A stretch of 32,281 nt of DNA. It comes from JBFGCA01 sp041567315 (GTDB lineage: Bacteria; Acidobacteriota; Thermoanaerobaculia; Multivoradales; JAHEKO01). The notes under the pieces were generated by a model that saw only the letters and a list, made by a program, of their open reading frames with translations, searched no databases and had not been told where the DNA came from. Position 1 is the first letter of the stretch; the number at the start of each line of letters is the position of its first letter. The position numbers and the translations under genes were made by a program. Shown here one piece after another: positions 15,129 through 23,775 of the stretch. Where the stretch lies: positions 1 through 32,281 of the forward strand of contig JBFGCA010000048.1 in assembly GCA_041567315.1 (NCBI GenBank). The letters are read 5' to 3'.

Positions 15129-16916
15129 CTAACCGGCGGCGACCCCGGCGTACATGCGCTCGATGACCTCGCCGTACTTCTGGTTGATCACCCGGCGCTT
15201 GATCTTCTGGGTAGGGGTCAGCTCGCCGGTCTCGACCGTGAAGTCCTCGCCGAGCAGCTCCCAGATGCGGACCTGCTCGTAGCGCGCCAGGTTGCGGTTG
15301 ACCTCGTCGACTTCGCCCTTGAACAGCTCGATCACCGCCGGCTGCCGGAGCAGCGCGGCGCGGTCCTCGGCGTCCAGGCCCTGGCGCTTGGCCCACGCCG
15401 CCAGGGTCTCGAAGTCGGGCACCAGCAGCGCGGACAGCAGCTTGCGGCGGTCGCCGATGATCACCGCCTGACCGATGAAGCGGCTCGACTTGAGGGCGTT
15501 CTCGATCGGCGCCGGCGCCACGTTCTTGCCGTAGGCGTTGACGATGATCTCCTTCTTGCGATCGGTGATGCTCAGGAAACCGTCCTCGTCGATCTCGCCG
15601 ATGTCGCCGGTGTGGAACCAGCCCTCGGCGTCGATCGCCTCGGCGGTCTCCTCGGGCAGGTTGTGGTAGCCCTTCATGATGTTGGGACCGCGGGCCAGCA
15701 CCTCGCCGTCCTCGGCGATGCGCAGCTCGACCTCCGGCAGCGGGGGGCCGACGGCGCCAGGCTTGGTCGCGCCGCGGCGGTTGACGGTTAGCACCGGCGC
15801 GGTCTCCGACAGGCCGTAGCCCTCGTAGATCTCGATCCCCGCACCCCAGAAGAACTCGGCCAGCTCGCGCGCCAGCGGCGCGCCTCCCGACATCGCGAAC
15901 TGGAAGCGGTCGCCCAGGCGGGCCTTGATCTTGCTGAACACCAGGCGGTCGGCGAGCGCCAGCTTGAGCCCGAGCAGCCCCCCCGGCCGCCGCTGCCGGA
16001 GCCGGTAGGGCAGCGCCTGCTGCGCCACCCCTTCGGCCCAGCGGAAGATCTTCTGCTTGAGCGGCGGGCTGGAGGCGACGCTCTCCTGCACCTTGGCCAT
16101 CACCTTCTCGTAGACCCGCGGCACCGACACGAAGACGTGCGGGCGGACCTCGAGGAAGTTCTGGGCGATGGTCTGCACCGACTCGGCGTAGGCGATGGTG
16201 ACCCCACGGTAGAAGTAGATGTAGTCGACGGTGCGCTCGAACGAATGCGACAGCGGCAGGAAGCAGAGCGCGGTGAAGTCGCGCTGGATGTCCATCACCT
16301 GCAGGCAGCTGACCACGTTGCTGACGATGTTGCGGTGGGTGAGCATGACCCCCTTGGGGTTGCCGGTGGTGCCGCTGGTGTAGATGAACGTCGCCAGATC
16401 GTCGGGCTGGGCCCGTTTCAGCCGCCGCTCGAACTCGGCGCGGTCGGCCGGCGGCGTCGACTCCAGCAGCGAGCTGAAGGAGAGGCTTTCGGTGCCCTCC
16501 GGCTCGTCGTCGATCAGCACCAGGGTCTCGACCTTGGGCATGTCCTGGCGCTCGCCGAGGAGGCCCTCCAGTCGCTCGCGGCCCTGCACGAAGAACACCC
16601 GCGCCCCACAGTCGTTGGCCACGTAGGCGGCCTGGTCGGCGGTCAGCGTCGGGTAGATCGGCACCAGCACGGCACCGCTGCACAGGGTGGCGAAGTCGAC
16701 GGCCGGCCAGTGCGGGCCGTTCTCGGCCATCAGCGCCACCCGCTCGCCGGGCTCGACGCCCAGCCCGTCGAGGGCGGCCGCCAGCCGGCGGACCCGCTCG
16801 GCCAGCTCGGCGGTGGAGATCGGCACGTAGCGGCCCTCCACCTTGTGCAGCAGGCATTCCGGCTTGTCGTGGCCCTCGGCCACCAGAAACAACTCGCCAA
16901 GCGTCTGGATGCTCAT
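15129..16916 (-). CDS. Long-chain acyl-CoA synthetase (AMP-forming)
   Basis: A 595-residue ANL-superfamily ligase that activates fatty acids to acyl-CoA through an acyl-adenylate. Visible motifs are the phosphate-binding YTSGTTGNPKG (about 179-189), FLPLSHSFERT, the adenine-binding YEGYGLSETAPV, WFHTGDIGEIDEDGFLSITD (ATP ribose contact) and DRKKEIIVNAYGKNVAP (hinge), and the C-terminal lysine region TPTQKIKRR. The long linker with RPHVFVSVPRVYEKV is characteristic of the long-chain (FadD15-like) group rather than short acetyl-CoA synthetases. There is no membrane segment. It is the first gene of the pair feeding the FadJ/FadB-type enzyme, so the two form a beta-oxidation entry operon. The ATG at 16916 is preceded by a G-rich ribosome-binding site, and a TACAAT -10 lies at 16952-16957. 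Confidence 0.94.
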   Translation of the reverse strand: MSIQTLGELFLVAEGHDKPECLLHKVEGRYVPISTAELAERVRRLAAALDGLGVEPGERVALMAENGPHWPAVDFATLCSGAVLVPIYPTLTADQAAYVANDCGARVFFVQGRERLEGLLGERQDMPKVETLVLIDDEPEGTESLSFSSLLESTPPADRAEFERRLKRAQPDDLATFIYTSGTTGNPKGVMLTHRNIVSNVVSCLQVMDIQRDFTALCFLPLSHSFERTVDYIYFYRGVTIAYAESVQTIAQNFLEVRPHVFVSVPRVYEKVMAKVQESVASSPPLKQKIFRWAEGVAQQALPYRLRQRRPGGLLGLKLALADRLVFSKIKARLGDRFQFAMSGGAPLARELAEFFWGAGIEIYEGYGLSETAPVLTVNRRGATKPGAVGPPLPEVELRIAEDGEVLARGPNIMKGYHNLPEETAEAIDAEGWFHTGDIGEIDEDGFLSITDRKKEIIVNAYGKNVAPAPIENALKSSRFIGQAVIIGDRRKLLSALLVPDFETLAAWAKRQGLDAEDRAALLRQPAVIELFKGEVDEVNRNLARYEQVRIWELLGEDFTVETGELTPTQKIKRRVINQKYGEVIERMYAGVAAG

Positions 16917-16951
16917 CGGTCCCCCCCGGGAAGGCAGGCGTACGAAACGGG

Positions 16952-16957
16952 ATTGTA
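16952..16957 (-). promoter_or_regulatory. Candidate -10 element of the acyl-CoA synthetase operon
   Basis: TACAAT on the minus strand, about 35 nt before the ATG at 16916, in a short AT-rich patch. The leader would contain the GGGGGGA ribosome-binding site. A good -35 is not seen, so an activator-dependent promoter is possible. Confidence 0.45.
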
Positions 16958-17007
16958 ACCCACGCCGAAACCGGTCCCGGGGGCCGCACGGTGGTCCCCT
17001 CGTCGCC

Positions 17008-17037
17008 TTGACCGGCCCGCGTGGCCGCGGGTATCCT
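17008..17037 (+). promoter_or_regulatory. Sigma-70-type promoter of the tRNA-Pro gene
   Basis: TTGACC (17008-17013), an 18-bp spacer, then TATCCT (17032-17037) form a good housekeeping promoter. Transcription would begin near 17044, leaving a 5' leader of about 37 nt for RNase P to remove. It is divergent from the acyl-CoA synthetase promoter. Confidence 0.65.
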
Positions 17038-17080
17038 TCCGCCGCCTTCCGGCAGAGCGTCCGGAGGTCGTCCGACCCGC

Positions 17081-17157
17081 CGGGGCGTAGCTCAGCCTGG
17101 TAGAGCGCACGGTTCGGGACCGTGAGGCCGGAGGTTCAAATCCTCTCGCCCCGACCA
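17081..17157 (+). tRNA. tRNA-Pro (anticodon CGG)
   Basis: A 77-nt cloverleaf. Acceptor stem CGGGGCG pairs with CGCCCCG followed by A and an encoded CCA. The D arm is GCTC/GAGC, the anticodon stem CACGG/CCGTG with loop TTCGGGA (anticodon CGG at 17115-17117), and the T arm GGAGG/CCTCT with loop TTCAAAT. It reads CCG, a frequent proline codon in a GC-rich genome. Confidence 0.96.
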
Positions 17158-17249
17158 CTCCGATTTCCCGTTTGCCGCCGCCCGGGCGGCGGCCACCCGA
17201 TGGCGACCCCAGCCCCGCTGCCGCTGCGCCTGCTCCCCGGGCGGTGCCG

Positions 17250-19292
17250 GTGACGAGCCGCAAGCCCGAGCCGCCGCCGTACGTTCCGGCCACCACCGAG
17301 CTCCCCGAGCTCACCCTCAAGGCGGTGGTGCTGGGGGTGCTGATGGCGGTGGTGCTGGGCGCCGCCAACGCCTATCTGGGTCTCAAGGCGGGGCTCACCA
17401 TCTCCGCGACCTTCCCGGCCGCGGTGGTGGCGATCGCCGCCTTCCGCCTGCCCTTCCTGCGCGGCAGCGTCCTCGAGCAGAACGTCGCCCGCACCGCCGC
17501 CTCGGTGGGCGAGGCGCTGGTCGCCGGTGCCATCTTCACCCTGCCGGCCTTCCTCATCGCCCGGGTCGACGGCCGGCCGGTCTGGGAGCGCTTCGACTAC
17601 TGGCAGAGCACCTGGATCATGCTGGTGGGTGGGGTGCTGGGGATCCTCTTCGTGATCCTGCTGCGCCGCACCCTGGTCGAGGACGCCGAGCTGCCCTTCC
17701 CCGAGTCGGCGGCCTGCGCCGAGCTGGTCAAGGCCGGCCAGAAAGGCGAGAGCGGCGCCCGCTACGTCTTCGGCGCGATCGGTCTGAGCGCCGTCCTCGA
17801 GCTGCTCAAGAACTCGCGCGGCGTCGAGCTGATCGCTTCGGCCAGGGACTGGTTCGTCGGTTTTCCGCGCTCGCTGGTGACCCACGGCAGTCCCGAGTCG
17901 CCGCTCGCCAGGGTCGCCCACGGGGGTGGGGCGTATCTGTCGACGCCGGCCGCCTCGCCGGCGCTGATCGCGGTCGGCTACATCATCGGACCGCGGCTGG
18001 CGGCGGTGGCCTTCTCCGGGGGCGCCTTCGGTTGGCTGTTCCTGGTGCCGCTGTTGCTGTTCGCGGACCCCGACCTGGCGGCGCGGGTGGGCGAGGCCGG
18101 CGGCGCCGAGCTGGCCGAGTCGGTGTGGCGCAACCAGGTGCGGCCGATCGCGGTCGGCGCCATGCTGGTCGGCGCGGTCCACACCCTGGTCGGGCTGCGC
18201 GGCTCGCTGGCCCAGGCCTTTGGCCGGGTGGTCGCCGACTTCCGCCGCAGCGCGCTGGTCGAGTCGGCCGAGGAGACCGGCTCGCGGCTCGAGATCGACG
18301 TCTCGCTCAAGTGGATCAGCCTCGGCGTGCTGGTCACCGCGGTGCCGATGACCGCCCTCTACTGGTTCTTCACCCACAGCCTGGCCGGCGCCCTGCTGGC
18401 GGCGGTGGTGATGATCGTCACCGGCTTCCTGTTCGCCGCCGTCGGCGGCTACCTGGTGGGCCTGATCGGCGGCTCCAACCAGCCGATCAGCGGCCTGGCG
18501 CTGTCGACCCTGATCGTGGCGGCCCTGCTGATGGTGTCGATCGGGGTCAAGGGCGCCGGCGGGGTGGCGGCGGTGCTGGGGGTAGCGGCGGTGGTCTGCT
18601 GCGCCTCGGCGATGGCCGGCGACATGATCCAGGATCTGAAAGTCGGTCACCTGCTGGGCGGCACCCCCTGGCGGATGGAGGTGGCCGAGATCGTCTCCAC
18701 GCTGCTGGTGGCTTTCGTGCTGGTCTGGCCGATGGTCTTCCTGCACGCCGGAGTGCCGGGCGGCATCGGTGGCGAGCAGCTCGCCGCCCCGCAGGCCGGG
18801 CTGATGGCGCAGCTCGCCACCGGCATCGTCGGCGGCGACATGCCGTGGGCGCTGATCGGCATCGGGATCGCCTTCGGGATCGCCCTGGTGCTCATCGACT
18901 CGCCCTCGCCGATGCTGATCGCGGTGGGGATGTACCTGCACTTCGACACCACCGCGGCGATCTTCGTGGGCGGCGTCCTGGCCTGGATCGTGGACCGGGG
19001 GCGCCGCCGGCGGCGGCTCGACGAGGGCGAGCGCGCCGCCTCCGAGAACCGCGGCACCCTGCTGGCCTCCGGCCTCATCGCCGGCGAGGCGCTGATGGCG
19101 GTGACGCTGGCGGCGCTCTACTTCGTGCTGCCGCCGGACCCGCCCGGCGGCGTCAGCTCGGTGGCCTCGGTCTGGCTGGGTCTCGACCCGGGTCCGCTGC
19201 TCGAGCGCTGGGGCGGCTGGCTGGCGCTGGCGCTTTTCGGGGTCGTCGCCTGGGTGCTGGTCCGGCTGCCGCTGCGCGCGGCGCGCCGCTAG
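17250..19292 (+). CDS. OPT-family oligopeptide transporter
   Basis: A polytopic inner-membrane transporter of about 680 residues, of the bacterial OPT family (proton-coupled uptake of peptides or metal chelates; the substrate here is unknown). The N-terminus PYVPATTELPELTLKAVVLG followed by GAANAYLGLKAGLTISATFP is the family signature, and GGSNQPISGLALSTL is a second conserved block. I count more than a dozen hydrophobic segments across the length. The GTG at 17250 was chosen because it begins just before the conserved start; the frame is also open to a TTG at 17172, which would add a Pro/Ala-rich stretch, and a GTG at 17244 is possible. The tRNA-Pro gene ends about 90 bp upstream. Repeat element A follows its stop codon. 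Confidence 0.92.
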   Translation: MTSRKPEPPPYVPATTELPELTLKAVVLGVLMAVVLGAANAYLGLKAGLTISATFPAAVVAIAAFRLPFLRGSVLEQNVARTAASVGEALVAGAIFTLPAFLIARVDGRPVWERFDYWQSTWIMLVGGVLGILFVILLRRTLVEDAELPFPESAACAELVKAGQKGESGARYVFGAIGLSAVLELLKNSRGVELIASARDWFVGFPRSLVTHGSPESPLARVAHGGGAYLSTPAASPALIAVGYIIGPRLAAVAFSGGAFGWLFLVPLLLFADPDLAARVGEAGGAELAESVWRNQVRPIAVGAMLVGAVHTLVGLRGSLAQAFGRVVADFRRSALVESAEETGSRLEIDVSLKWISLGVLVTAVPMTALYWFFTHSLAGALLAAVVMIVTGFLFAAVGGYLVGLIGGSNQPISGLALSTLIVAALLMVSIGVKGAGGVAAVLGVAAVVCCASAMAGDMIQDLKVGHLLGGTPWRMEVAEIVSTLLVAFVLVWPMVFLHAGVPGGIGGEQLAAPQAGLMAQLATGIVGGDMPWALIGIGIAFGIALVLIDSPSPMLIAVGMYLHFDTTAAIFVGGVLAWIVDRGRRRRRLDEGERAASENRGTLLASGLIAGEALMAVTLAALYFVLPPDPPGGVSSVASVWLGLDPGPLLERWGGWLALALFGVVAWVLVRLPLRAARR

Positions 19293-19322
19293 CGGCCTGC
19301 AACACCCGAATCGATCGTGCCT

Positions 19323-19421
19323 GAGCGGCCCTCACAGCCGATCTCGGCGTTGCGCCTCCTCGCCATAGCCCCCGCCATGCCTGCGTCGGCGCGCCTGGAG
19401 CTCGGCCGCGATGGCTCGCTC
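19323..19421 (+). repeat. Dispersed palindromic repeat element, copy A
   Basis: The 51-bp core at 19346-19396 matches element B at 46 of 51 positions and the minus-strand core of element C at a similar level. It carries CATAG (19364-19368) and CCATG (19375-19379) as the inner stem. Flanking arms are self-complementary: 19331-19345 against 19398-19412 (11 of 15), and GAGCG at 19323-19327 against CGCTC at 19417-19421. All are centred near 19371. It sits between the OPT-transporter stop and the symporter promoter region, and may end transcription of the first or be a small mobile hairpin. Confidence 0.8.
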
Positions 19422-19463
19422 ATCCACCACCGATTCGAGTGCTACAGGCCGCTGGCGGGCTGC

Positions 19464-19469
19464 TATTCT
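19464..19469 (+). promoter_or_regulatory. Extended -10 element of the symporter gene
   Basis: TATTCT preceded by TGC gives an extended -10 (TGn-TATTCT). It lies 44 nt before the GTG at 19514. No clear -35 is seen, as expected for extended -10 promoters. Confidence 0.4.
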
Positions 19470-19513
19470 CCCGCCGCCGAACCGTTTCGGCAGTTTCCCT
19501 GGAGGAGGTCGGC

Positions 19514-20998
19514 GTGATCTACGTCTGGGCCATCGGCATCTATCTGGCCGTGCTCATCGCCATCAGTCTGCGCAAGAGCCGGAGCGTCAAGACCCAGGAC
19601 GACTTCATGGTCGCCGGGCGCAACGTCACCGCCACCTTCCTGGTGGCGACGCTGGTCTGCACCTGGATCGGCTCGGGGAGCCTGTTCGGCGGCGCCGGGC
19701 GCGCCTTCCGCGAGGGCTTCTCGGCGCTGTGGATGAGCGCCGGCGCCTGGGTGGGGATCGCCATCGTCTACTTCCTGGCGCCGCGGGTGCGGCGCATCGC
19801 CCAGTACACGGTGCCCGACATCCTGGAGACCCGCTACACGCCGGCGGCGCGGCTGATGGGCTCGCTGGCGATCATCATCGCCTACCTGACCATCGCCAGC
19901 TACCAGTTCAAGGGCGGCGGCCGGCTGATCAACCTGCTGGTGCCCGAGATCGACCCCAAGCTGGGCGGGCTGATCATCTGTCTGCTGGTGGTGCTTTACA
20001 CGGTGGCGGCCGGCATGATGTCGATCATCGCCCTCGATCTGGTCAACGGCATCATGATCACCCTCGGCATCCTGATCGCGGCGCCGCTGGTGCTCAAGGC
20101 GGCCGGGGGCTGGAGCGCCCTCACCACCACCCTGCCCGAGACCCACTTCACGGTGGTGGGCCGCACCGGCATCGCCCAGGCGCTGGGGCTGTTCTTTCCC
20201 ACCTTCTTCCTGCTGCTGGGCGAGAGCGGCATGTACCAGAAGTTCATGGGCGCCAGGGACGCCCTCACCGCCCGCCGGGCGGTGATCGGCATGATCATCG
20301 GCGTCATCGTGGTCGAGACGGTGCTCGACGCCACCGCCATCTTCGGCGCCGGCCTCTACTGGAGCGACCCCGCCTACCGCGCCGCCGACGGCACCTTCAG
20401 CAGCGCCGCCACCGAGACCATCATCCTGCAGGTGGCGCGGCACAACATGTTCCCGCTGTTCGGCATCCTGCTGCTTATCGGCGGCGTCGCCATCATCTTC
20501 TCGACCGCCAACACCTTCCTGATGATCCCTTCCACCAACGTGGCGCGGGACATCTACCAGCGCTTCCTCAACCCGAAAGCCAGCGAGCAGCAGGTGATCC
20601 GCACCCAGCGGGTGATGATCGCCGTCCTGGCGCTCGTCGCCTATGCCGCCTCCACCTTCTTCGAGTCGATCCTCGACATGGCGCTCTACGCCTACACCAT
20701 GGTGGGCGCGGCGGTGACTCCGGCCCTGCTGGCCGCCTTCCTCTGGCGGCGGGTGACCGAGACCGGCGGCACGCTGTCGGTGGCCGCCGGGGTGGCGGCC
20801 TGTCTCGCCTTCGCGGTGCTCAACCAGCTGGGGGTGGAGCAGATCCCGCTGGGCTTCACCACCCTGCCGCTCGACTACGAGTACGCCATCTACCCGGCCG
20901 CCGCGGCCTCCTTCGCGTGCCTCATCGGCGGCAGCCTGCTGACCCCGGCGTCGGCCGAGGCCAAGTGGCAGCCCTTCTGGCGCCGGGACGACGGGTAG
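19514..20998 (+). CDS. Sodium:solute symporter family protein
   Basis: A polytopic inner-membrane carrier of 494 residues in the SSS family (LeuT fold), which usually couples Na+ entry to uptake of sugars, amino acids, organic acids or vitamins. The substrate cannot be told. Features include an N-terminal helix (IYVWAIGIYLAVLIAISL), DDFMVAGRNV (the conserved D-F-x-x-G-R segment after TM1), LVCTWIGSGSLFGGAGRAFR, YTVPDILETRY, the SYQFKGGGRLI region, and IIFSTANTFLMIPSTNVARD, with a conserved Ser/Thr-rich sodium-site helix. The GTG at 19514 was chosen because GGAGGAGGT lies at 19501-19509; the frame extends upstream to 19439. Repeat element A lies between it and the OPT gene. Confidence 0.93.
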   Translation: MIYVWAIGIYLAVLIAISLRKSRSVKTQDDFMVAGRNVTATFLVATLVCTWIGSGSLFGGAGRAFREGFSALWMSAGAWVGIAIVYFLAPRVRRIAQYTVPDILETRYTPAARLMGSLAIIIAYLTIASYQFKGGGRLINLLVPEIDPKLGGLIICLLVVLYTVAAGMMSIIALDLVNGIMITLGILIAAPLVLKAAGGWSALTTTLPETHFTVVGRTGIAQALGLFFPTFFLLLGESGMYQKFMGARDALTARRAVIGMIIGVIVVETVLDATAIFGAGLYWSDPAYRAADGTFSSAATETIILQVARHNMFPLFGILLLIGGVAIIFSTANTFLMIPSTNVARDIYQRFLNPKASEQQVIRTQRVMIAVLALVAYAASTFFESILDMALYAYTMVGAAVTPALLAAFLWRRVTETGGTLSVAAGVAACLAFAVLNQLGVEQIPLGFTTLPLDYEYAIYPAAAASFACLIGGSLLTPASAEAKWQPFWRRDDG

Positions 20999-21106
20999 GG
21001 AGTGGCGAGGTCGCGCCTCACGGGGCGGTGGTAGGGTGAGAGAGGAGGCGCGGCTGGTCGGCAAACTCTGGGGTCTTTCGGAGGCGGGCCGGCTGGCCGC
21101 CATCGG

Positions 21107-21970
21107 ATGAGCGTTCGGGCCGCTGCCGTTGCCGGCACCTTCTATCCGCGGCAGGCCGGCGAGTTGCGCCGCGCCGTGGAGGCGCATCTTGCGGCGGCCT
21201 CCGCCGCAGGGGCCTCCGGCGCTGAGAGGCCTACCCGGAAGAGCCCCGAGGACGGCTCCACGACCGCGGCGGCGGGGGCTCGCCCGGCGAGGGTCAAGGC
21301 GGTGATCGCGCCGCACGCGGGCTACGTGTATTCGGGTCCGACCGCCGGGTATTCGTTCGCTCGGCTGCGGGGCGAGCCGGGCGTGAGGCGGGTCGTGATC
21401 ATCGGGCCGGCGCACCGGGTGCCGGTGCGGGGGGTGGCGCTGCCGGGCTCGGAGGCGTTCGAGACCCCGCTGGGCGTGGTGCCGGTCGACGAGGAGCTGG
21501 CGTCGCGGATCGCCGGGCTGGGGCCGGTGACGGTGAGCCGCGCCGCCCACGCCCCCGAGCACAGTCTGGAGGTGGAGCTGCCGTTCCTGCAGGTGGCCCT
21601 GGAGGAAGGCTTCACGGTGCTGCCCCTGGTGGTCGGCGCGGCGCGGGGCGAGGAGGTGGCGCAGGTGCTGGAGACGGTCTGGGGCGGCGACGAGACCCGG
21701 GTGGTGATCAGCTCGGACCTCTCCCACTACCACGACTACGAGACCGCGCGGCGGCTCGACGGCCGCACCGCCGAGCAGATCCTGGGGCTCGACGCGCGGC
21801 TCTCGCACGACCAGGCGTGCGGGGCGACGCCGGTCAACGGCCTGCTGGTGGCGGCCCGCGGCCGGGGGATGGAGCCGCGGCTGCTCGATCTGCGCAACTC
21901 GGGCGACACCGCCGGGGATCGACTCCAGGCGGTGGGCTATGGCGCCTTTGCCTTTCTCGAAGCGGCCTAG
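21107..21970 (+). CDS. Memo-family protein (AmmeMemoRadiSam system protein B)
   Basis: A 287-residue member of the Memo family, structurally related to extradiol dioxygenases, with putative iron or metal ligands but an unsettled reaction. Seen are VRAAAVAGTFYPRQAGEL at the N-terminus, VIAPHAGYVYSGPTAGYSF with its conserved His, IIGPAHRVPVRGVALP, the APEHSLEVELPFLQ segment with a conserved His, SSDLSHYHDYETA, and CGATPVNGLL near the end. An Ala/Ser-rich insertion lies at about residues 27-62. The next gene, 3 nt away, is an AMMECR1 protein. These two together with a radical SAM enzyme form the AmmeMemoRadiSam set found across bacteria and archaea; the radical SAM gene is not in this window. 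Confidence 0.93.
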   Translation: MSVRAAAVAGTFYPRQAGELRRAVEAHLAAASAAGASGAERPTRKSPEDGSTTAAAGARPARVKAVIAPHAGYVYSGPTAGYSFARLRGEPGVRRVVIIGPAHRVPVRGVALPGSEAFETPLGVVPVDEELASRIAGLGPVTVSRAAHAPEHSLEVELPFLQVALEEGFTVLPLVVGAARGEEVAQVLETVWGGDETRVVISSDLSHYHDYETARRLDGRTAEQILGLDARLSHDQACGATPVNGLLVAARGRGMEPRLLDLRNSGDTAGDRLQAVGYGAFAFLEAA

Positions 21971-21973
21971 CGG

Positions 21974-22564
21974 GTGGTCGACCGGGCACGAGTGAGCGGA
22001 GACGACGAGCGCGGGCGCGTCCTGCTGCGGCTCGCCCGCCGGACGCTCGAAGAGGAGCTGGGCGCGGCCAGCGGCCCGTCCCCGCCGTCGTCCCCGTGGC
22101 TCGAGGAGCCGGCCGCGACCTTCGTCACGCTGCGCCGTGGCGGCGAGCTGCGGGGTTGCATCGGCACCCTCAACCCCCATCGCTCGCTGCGCGAGGACGT
22201 CTGCCACAACGCCCGCGCCGCCGCCTTCAGGGACCCCCGCTTCCCGCCGCTGGCCGCCGCCGAGCTGCCCGAGCTCGTCATCCGGGTCTCCGTCCTGTCG
22301 CCGCTCGCCGAGATCGAGGCGACGAGCGAGGAGGAGCTGCTGGCCGGGCTGCGGCCCGGCACCGACGGGCTGGTGTTCGCGGCCGGCCCGCACCGCGGCA
22401 CCTTCCTGCCCGAAGTGTGGACGGGGCTGCCCGCGCCGCGCGACTTCCTGCGGCAGCTGCGGCGCAAGGCGGGCCTCGCCGAGGACTACTGGGGATCCGA
22501 CGTCCAGGTCTGGCGCTACACGGTGGACAGCTGGGAGGAGGAGGGGCGCCCGGCGGGCCGCTGA
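21974..22564 (+). CDS. AMMECR1-domain protein (AmmeMemoRadiSam system protein A)
   Basis: A 196-residue AMMECR1-family protein. The family signature LRGCIG occurs in RGGELRGCIGTLNPHRSL, followed by AAAFRDPRFPPL and ISVLSPL-like (IRVSVLSPLAEIEA), and a FLPEVWTGLP stretch before the DFLRQLRRKAGL end. It is presumed to act in a modification together with the Memo protein and a radical SAM partner, but the reaction is not established. The GTG at 21974 follows the Memo stop by 3 nt, so coupling is likely; a GTG at 21992 is an alternative. The stop is 7 bp from the stop of the convergent ABC permease gene. Confidence 0.92.
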   Translation: MVDRARVSGDDERGRVLLRLARRTLEEELGAASGPSPPSSPWLEEPAATFVTLRRGGELRGCIGTLNPHRSLREDVCHNARAAAFRDPRFPPLAAAELPELVIRVSVLSPLAEIEATSEEELLAGLRPGTDGLVFAAGPHRGTFLPEVWTGLPAPRDFLRQLRRKAGLAEDYWGSDVQVWRYTVDSWEEEGRPAGR

Positions 22565-22571
22565 CCGCCGG

Positions 22572-23768
22572 CTACTCGGCGCGCAGCGCTTCGATGGGGT
22601 CGAGCGAGGCCGCCCGGCGGGCCGGCAGCACCCCCGAGACGACCCCCACCGTAAAGCTCACCGCCACCGCCACCAGCGCGTAGGGCAGCGGGGTGAAGAC
22701 CGGCAGCCCCGGGACCGCCGCCCGCAGGACGGCGCACAGACCCACCCCGGCCGCGATGCCGCCCAGCCCGCCGAGGGTGGCGAGACCGGCGGCCTCGGTG
22801 AGGAACACCAGCTGCACCTGGCGGCGGGTAGCGCCCAGCGACCGCACCAGCCCGATCTCGTGGGTGCGCTCACCGACCGCGATCCACATCATGGTCAGGA
22901 TGCCGATCGCCCCCACCAGCAGCGAGACGCCGCCGATGGCGCCGACCGCCAGGGTGACCACGTTCATCACGTTGTCGAACACCTCCAGCATGCCGGCCTG
23001 GGTAGTTATGGTGAAGTCCTCCTTGCCGCCGTGGCGGGCGGTGAGCACGCGGCGGACCTCGGACTCCACCCGCTCCAGCAGGCCGGCGTGGTGAAAGGTG
23101 AGGTCGATCTCGTTGACTTCGTCGTAGTTGAAGAGCTTCATGGCGGTGGCCACCGGCACGTAGGCCGAGTCGTCGAGGTCGAAGCCCAGGAAGGTCCCCT
23201 TGGACTCCATCAGGCCGACCACCCGGAAGCGGGCGCCGCCGATCCGCACCAGCTCGCCCAGCGCGTTGCCGGAGCCGAACAGCTCGTTCTTGAGCTTGGT
23301 GCCGAGCACCGCCTGGCGGCCGCCGCGGCGCGGGTCGCCGGACGGCCAGAAGGAGCCCACCCGAACCTTCCACTTCCACACCTCGGGCACCTCCGGGGTG
23401 ACGCCGTAGACGAAGACGCTTCGCCCCCGCCCGCCGGCCTCGACGCGGGCGGTGCCGAAGGTCACCGGCACCACCGCCTCGACCCCCGGCAGGCGGCCGA
23501 GCGCTTCGGCGTCGTCGATGGTCAGTTTGTGGGTGGTGCCGCCGAGGGCGCCGGGGATGCCGGTGGTCTCGGGCTTGCCCGGGTTGATGGCCAGCAGGTT
23601 GGTGCCGAACTGGGTGAACTGGTCGAGGACGTAGCGGCGGGTGCCCTCGCCGATCGAGGTCAGCAGAACCACCGAGGCGATGCCGATGGCGATGCCGAGC
23701 ATGGAGAGCGCGGAGCGCAGGCGGTGGCTGCGGATGGCGCGCAGCGCCAGGGCGAGGAGGTCGCGCAT
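22572..23768 (-). CDS. ABC transporter permease (MacB/FtsX type)
   Basis: A 398-residue type VII ABC permease. The N-terminal helix (SALSMLGIAIGIASVVLLTS) is followed by a periplasmic MacB_PCD-like domain (about residues 45-250) with YVLDQFTQFGTNLLAINPGK and the GLMESKGTFLGFDLDD segment. The C-terminal FtsX domain has three hydrophobic segments, with EIGLVRSLGATRRQVQLVFL between the first and second, and ends in PARRAASLDPIEALRAE, a family hallmark. Such permeases do mechanotransmission for export of peptides, lipoproteins or drugs. No ATPase or membrane-fusion gene is adjacent, so its partners are elsewhere or follow a different layout. The ATG at 23768 begins the family N-terminus; it has no Shine-Dalgarno, but TACACT sits 7 nt upstream, which suggests leaderless transcription. 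Confidence 0.92.
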   Translation of the reverse strand: MRDLLALALRAIRSHRLRSALSMLGIAIGIASVVLLTSIGEGTRRYVLDQFTQFGTNLLAINPGKPETTGIPGALGGTTHKLTIDDAEALGRLPGVEAVVPVTFGTARVEAGGRGRSVFVYGVTPEVPEVWKWKVRVGSFWPSGDPRRGGRQAVLGTKLKNELFGSGNALGELVRIGGARFRVVGLMESKGTFLGFDLDDSAYVPVATAMKLFNYDEVNEIDLTFHHAGLLERVESEVRRVLTARHGGKEDFTITTQAGMLEVFDNVMNVVTLAVGAIGGVSLLVGAIGILTMMWIAVGERTHEIGLVRSLGATRRQVQLVFLTEAAGLATLGGLGGIAAGVGLCAVLRAAVPGLPVFTPLPYALVAVAVSFTVGVVSGVLPARRAASLDPIEALRAE

Positions 23769-23775
23769 CGGGGAG

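Noticed and set aside
11751..15791. A 1346-codon open frame on the plus strand
   Set aside because: It runs antisense to the VWFA-related, FadJ/FadB-type and acyl-CoA synthetase genes, which have full family motifs. Its translation is rich in His, Gln, Gly and Arg with no domain, as expected for the opposite strand of GC-rich genes.
19463..22393. A 976-codon open frame on the minus strand
   Set aside because: It overlaps the symporter, Memo and AMMECR1 genes entirely and its translation is low-complexity His/Asp/Gly/Gln sequence.
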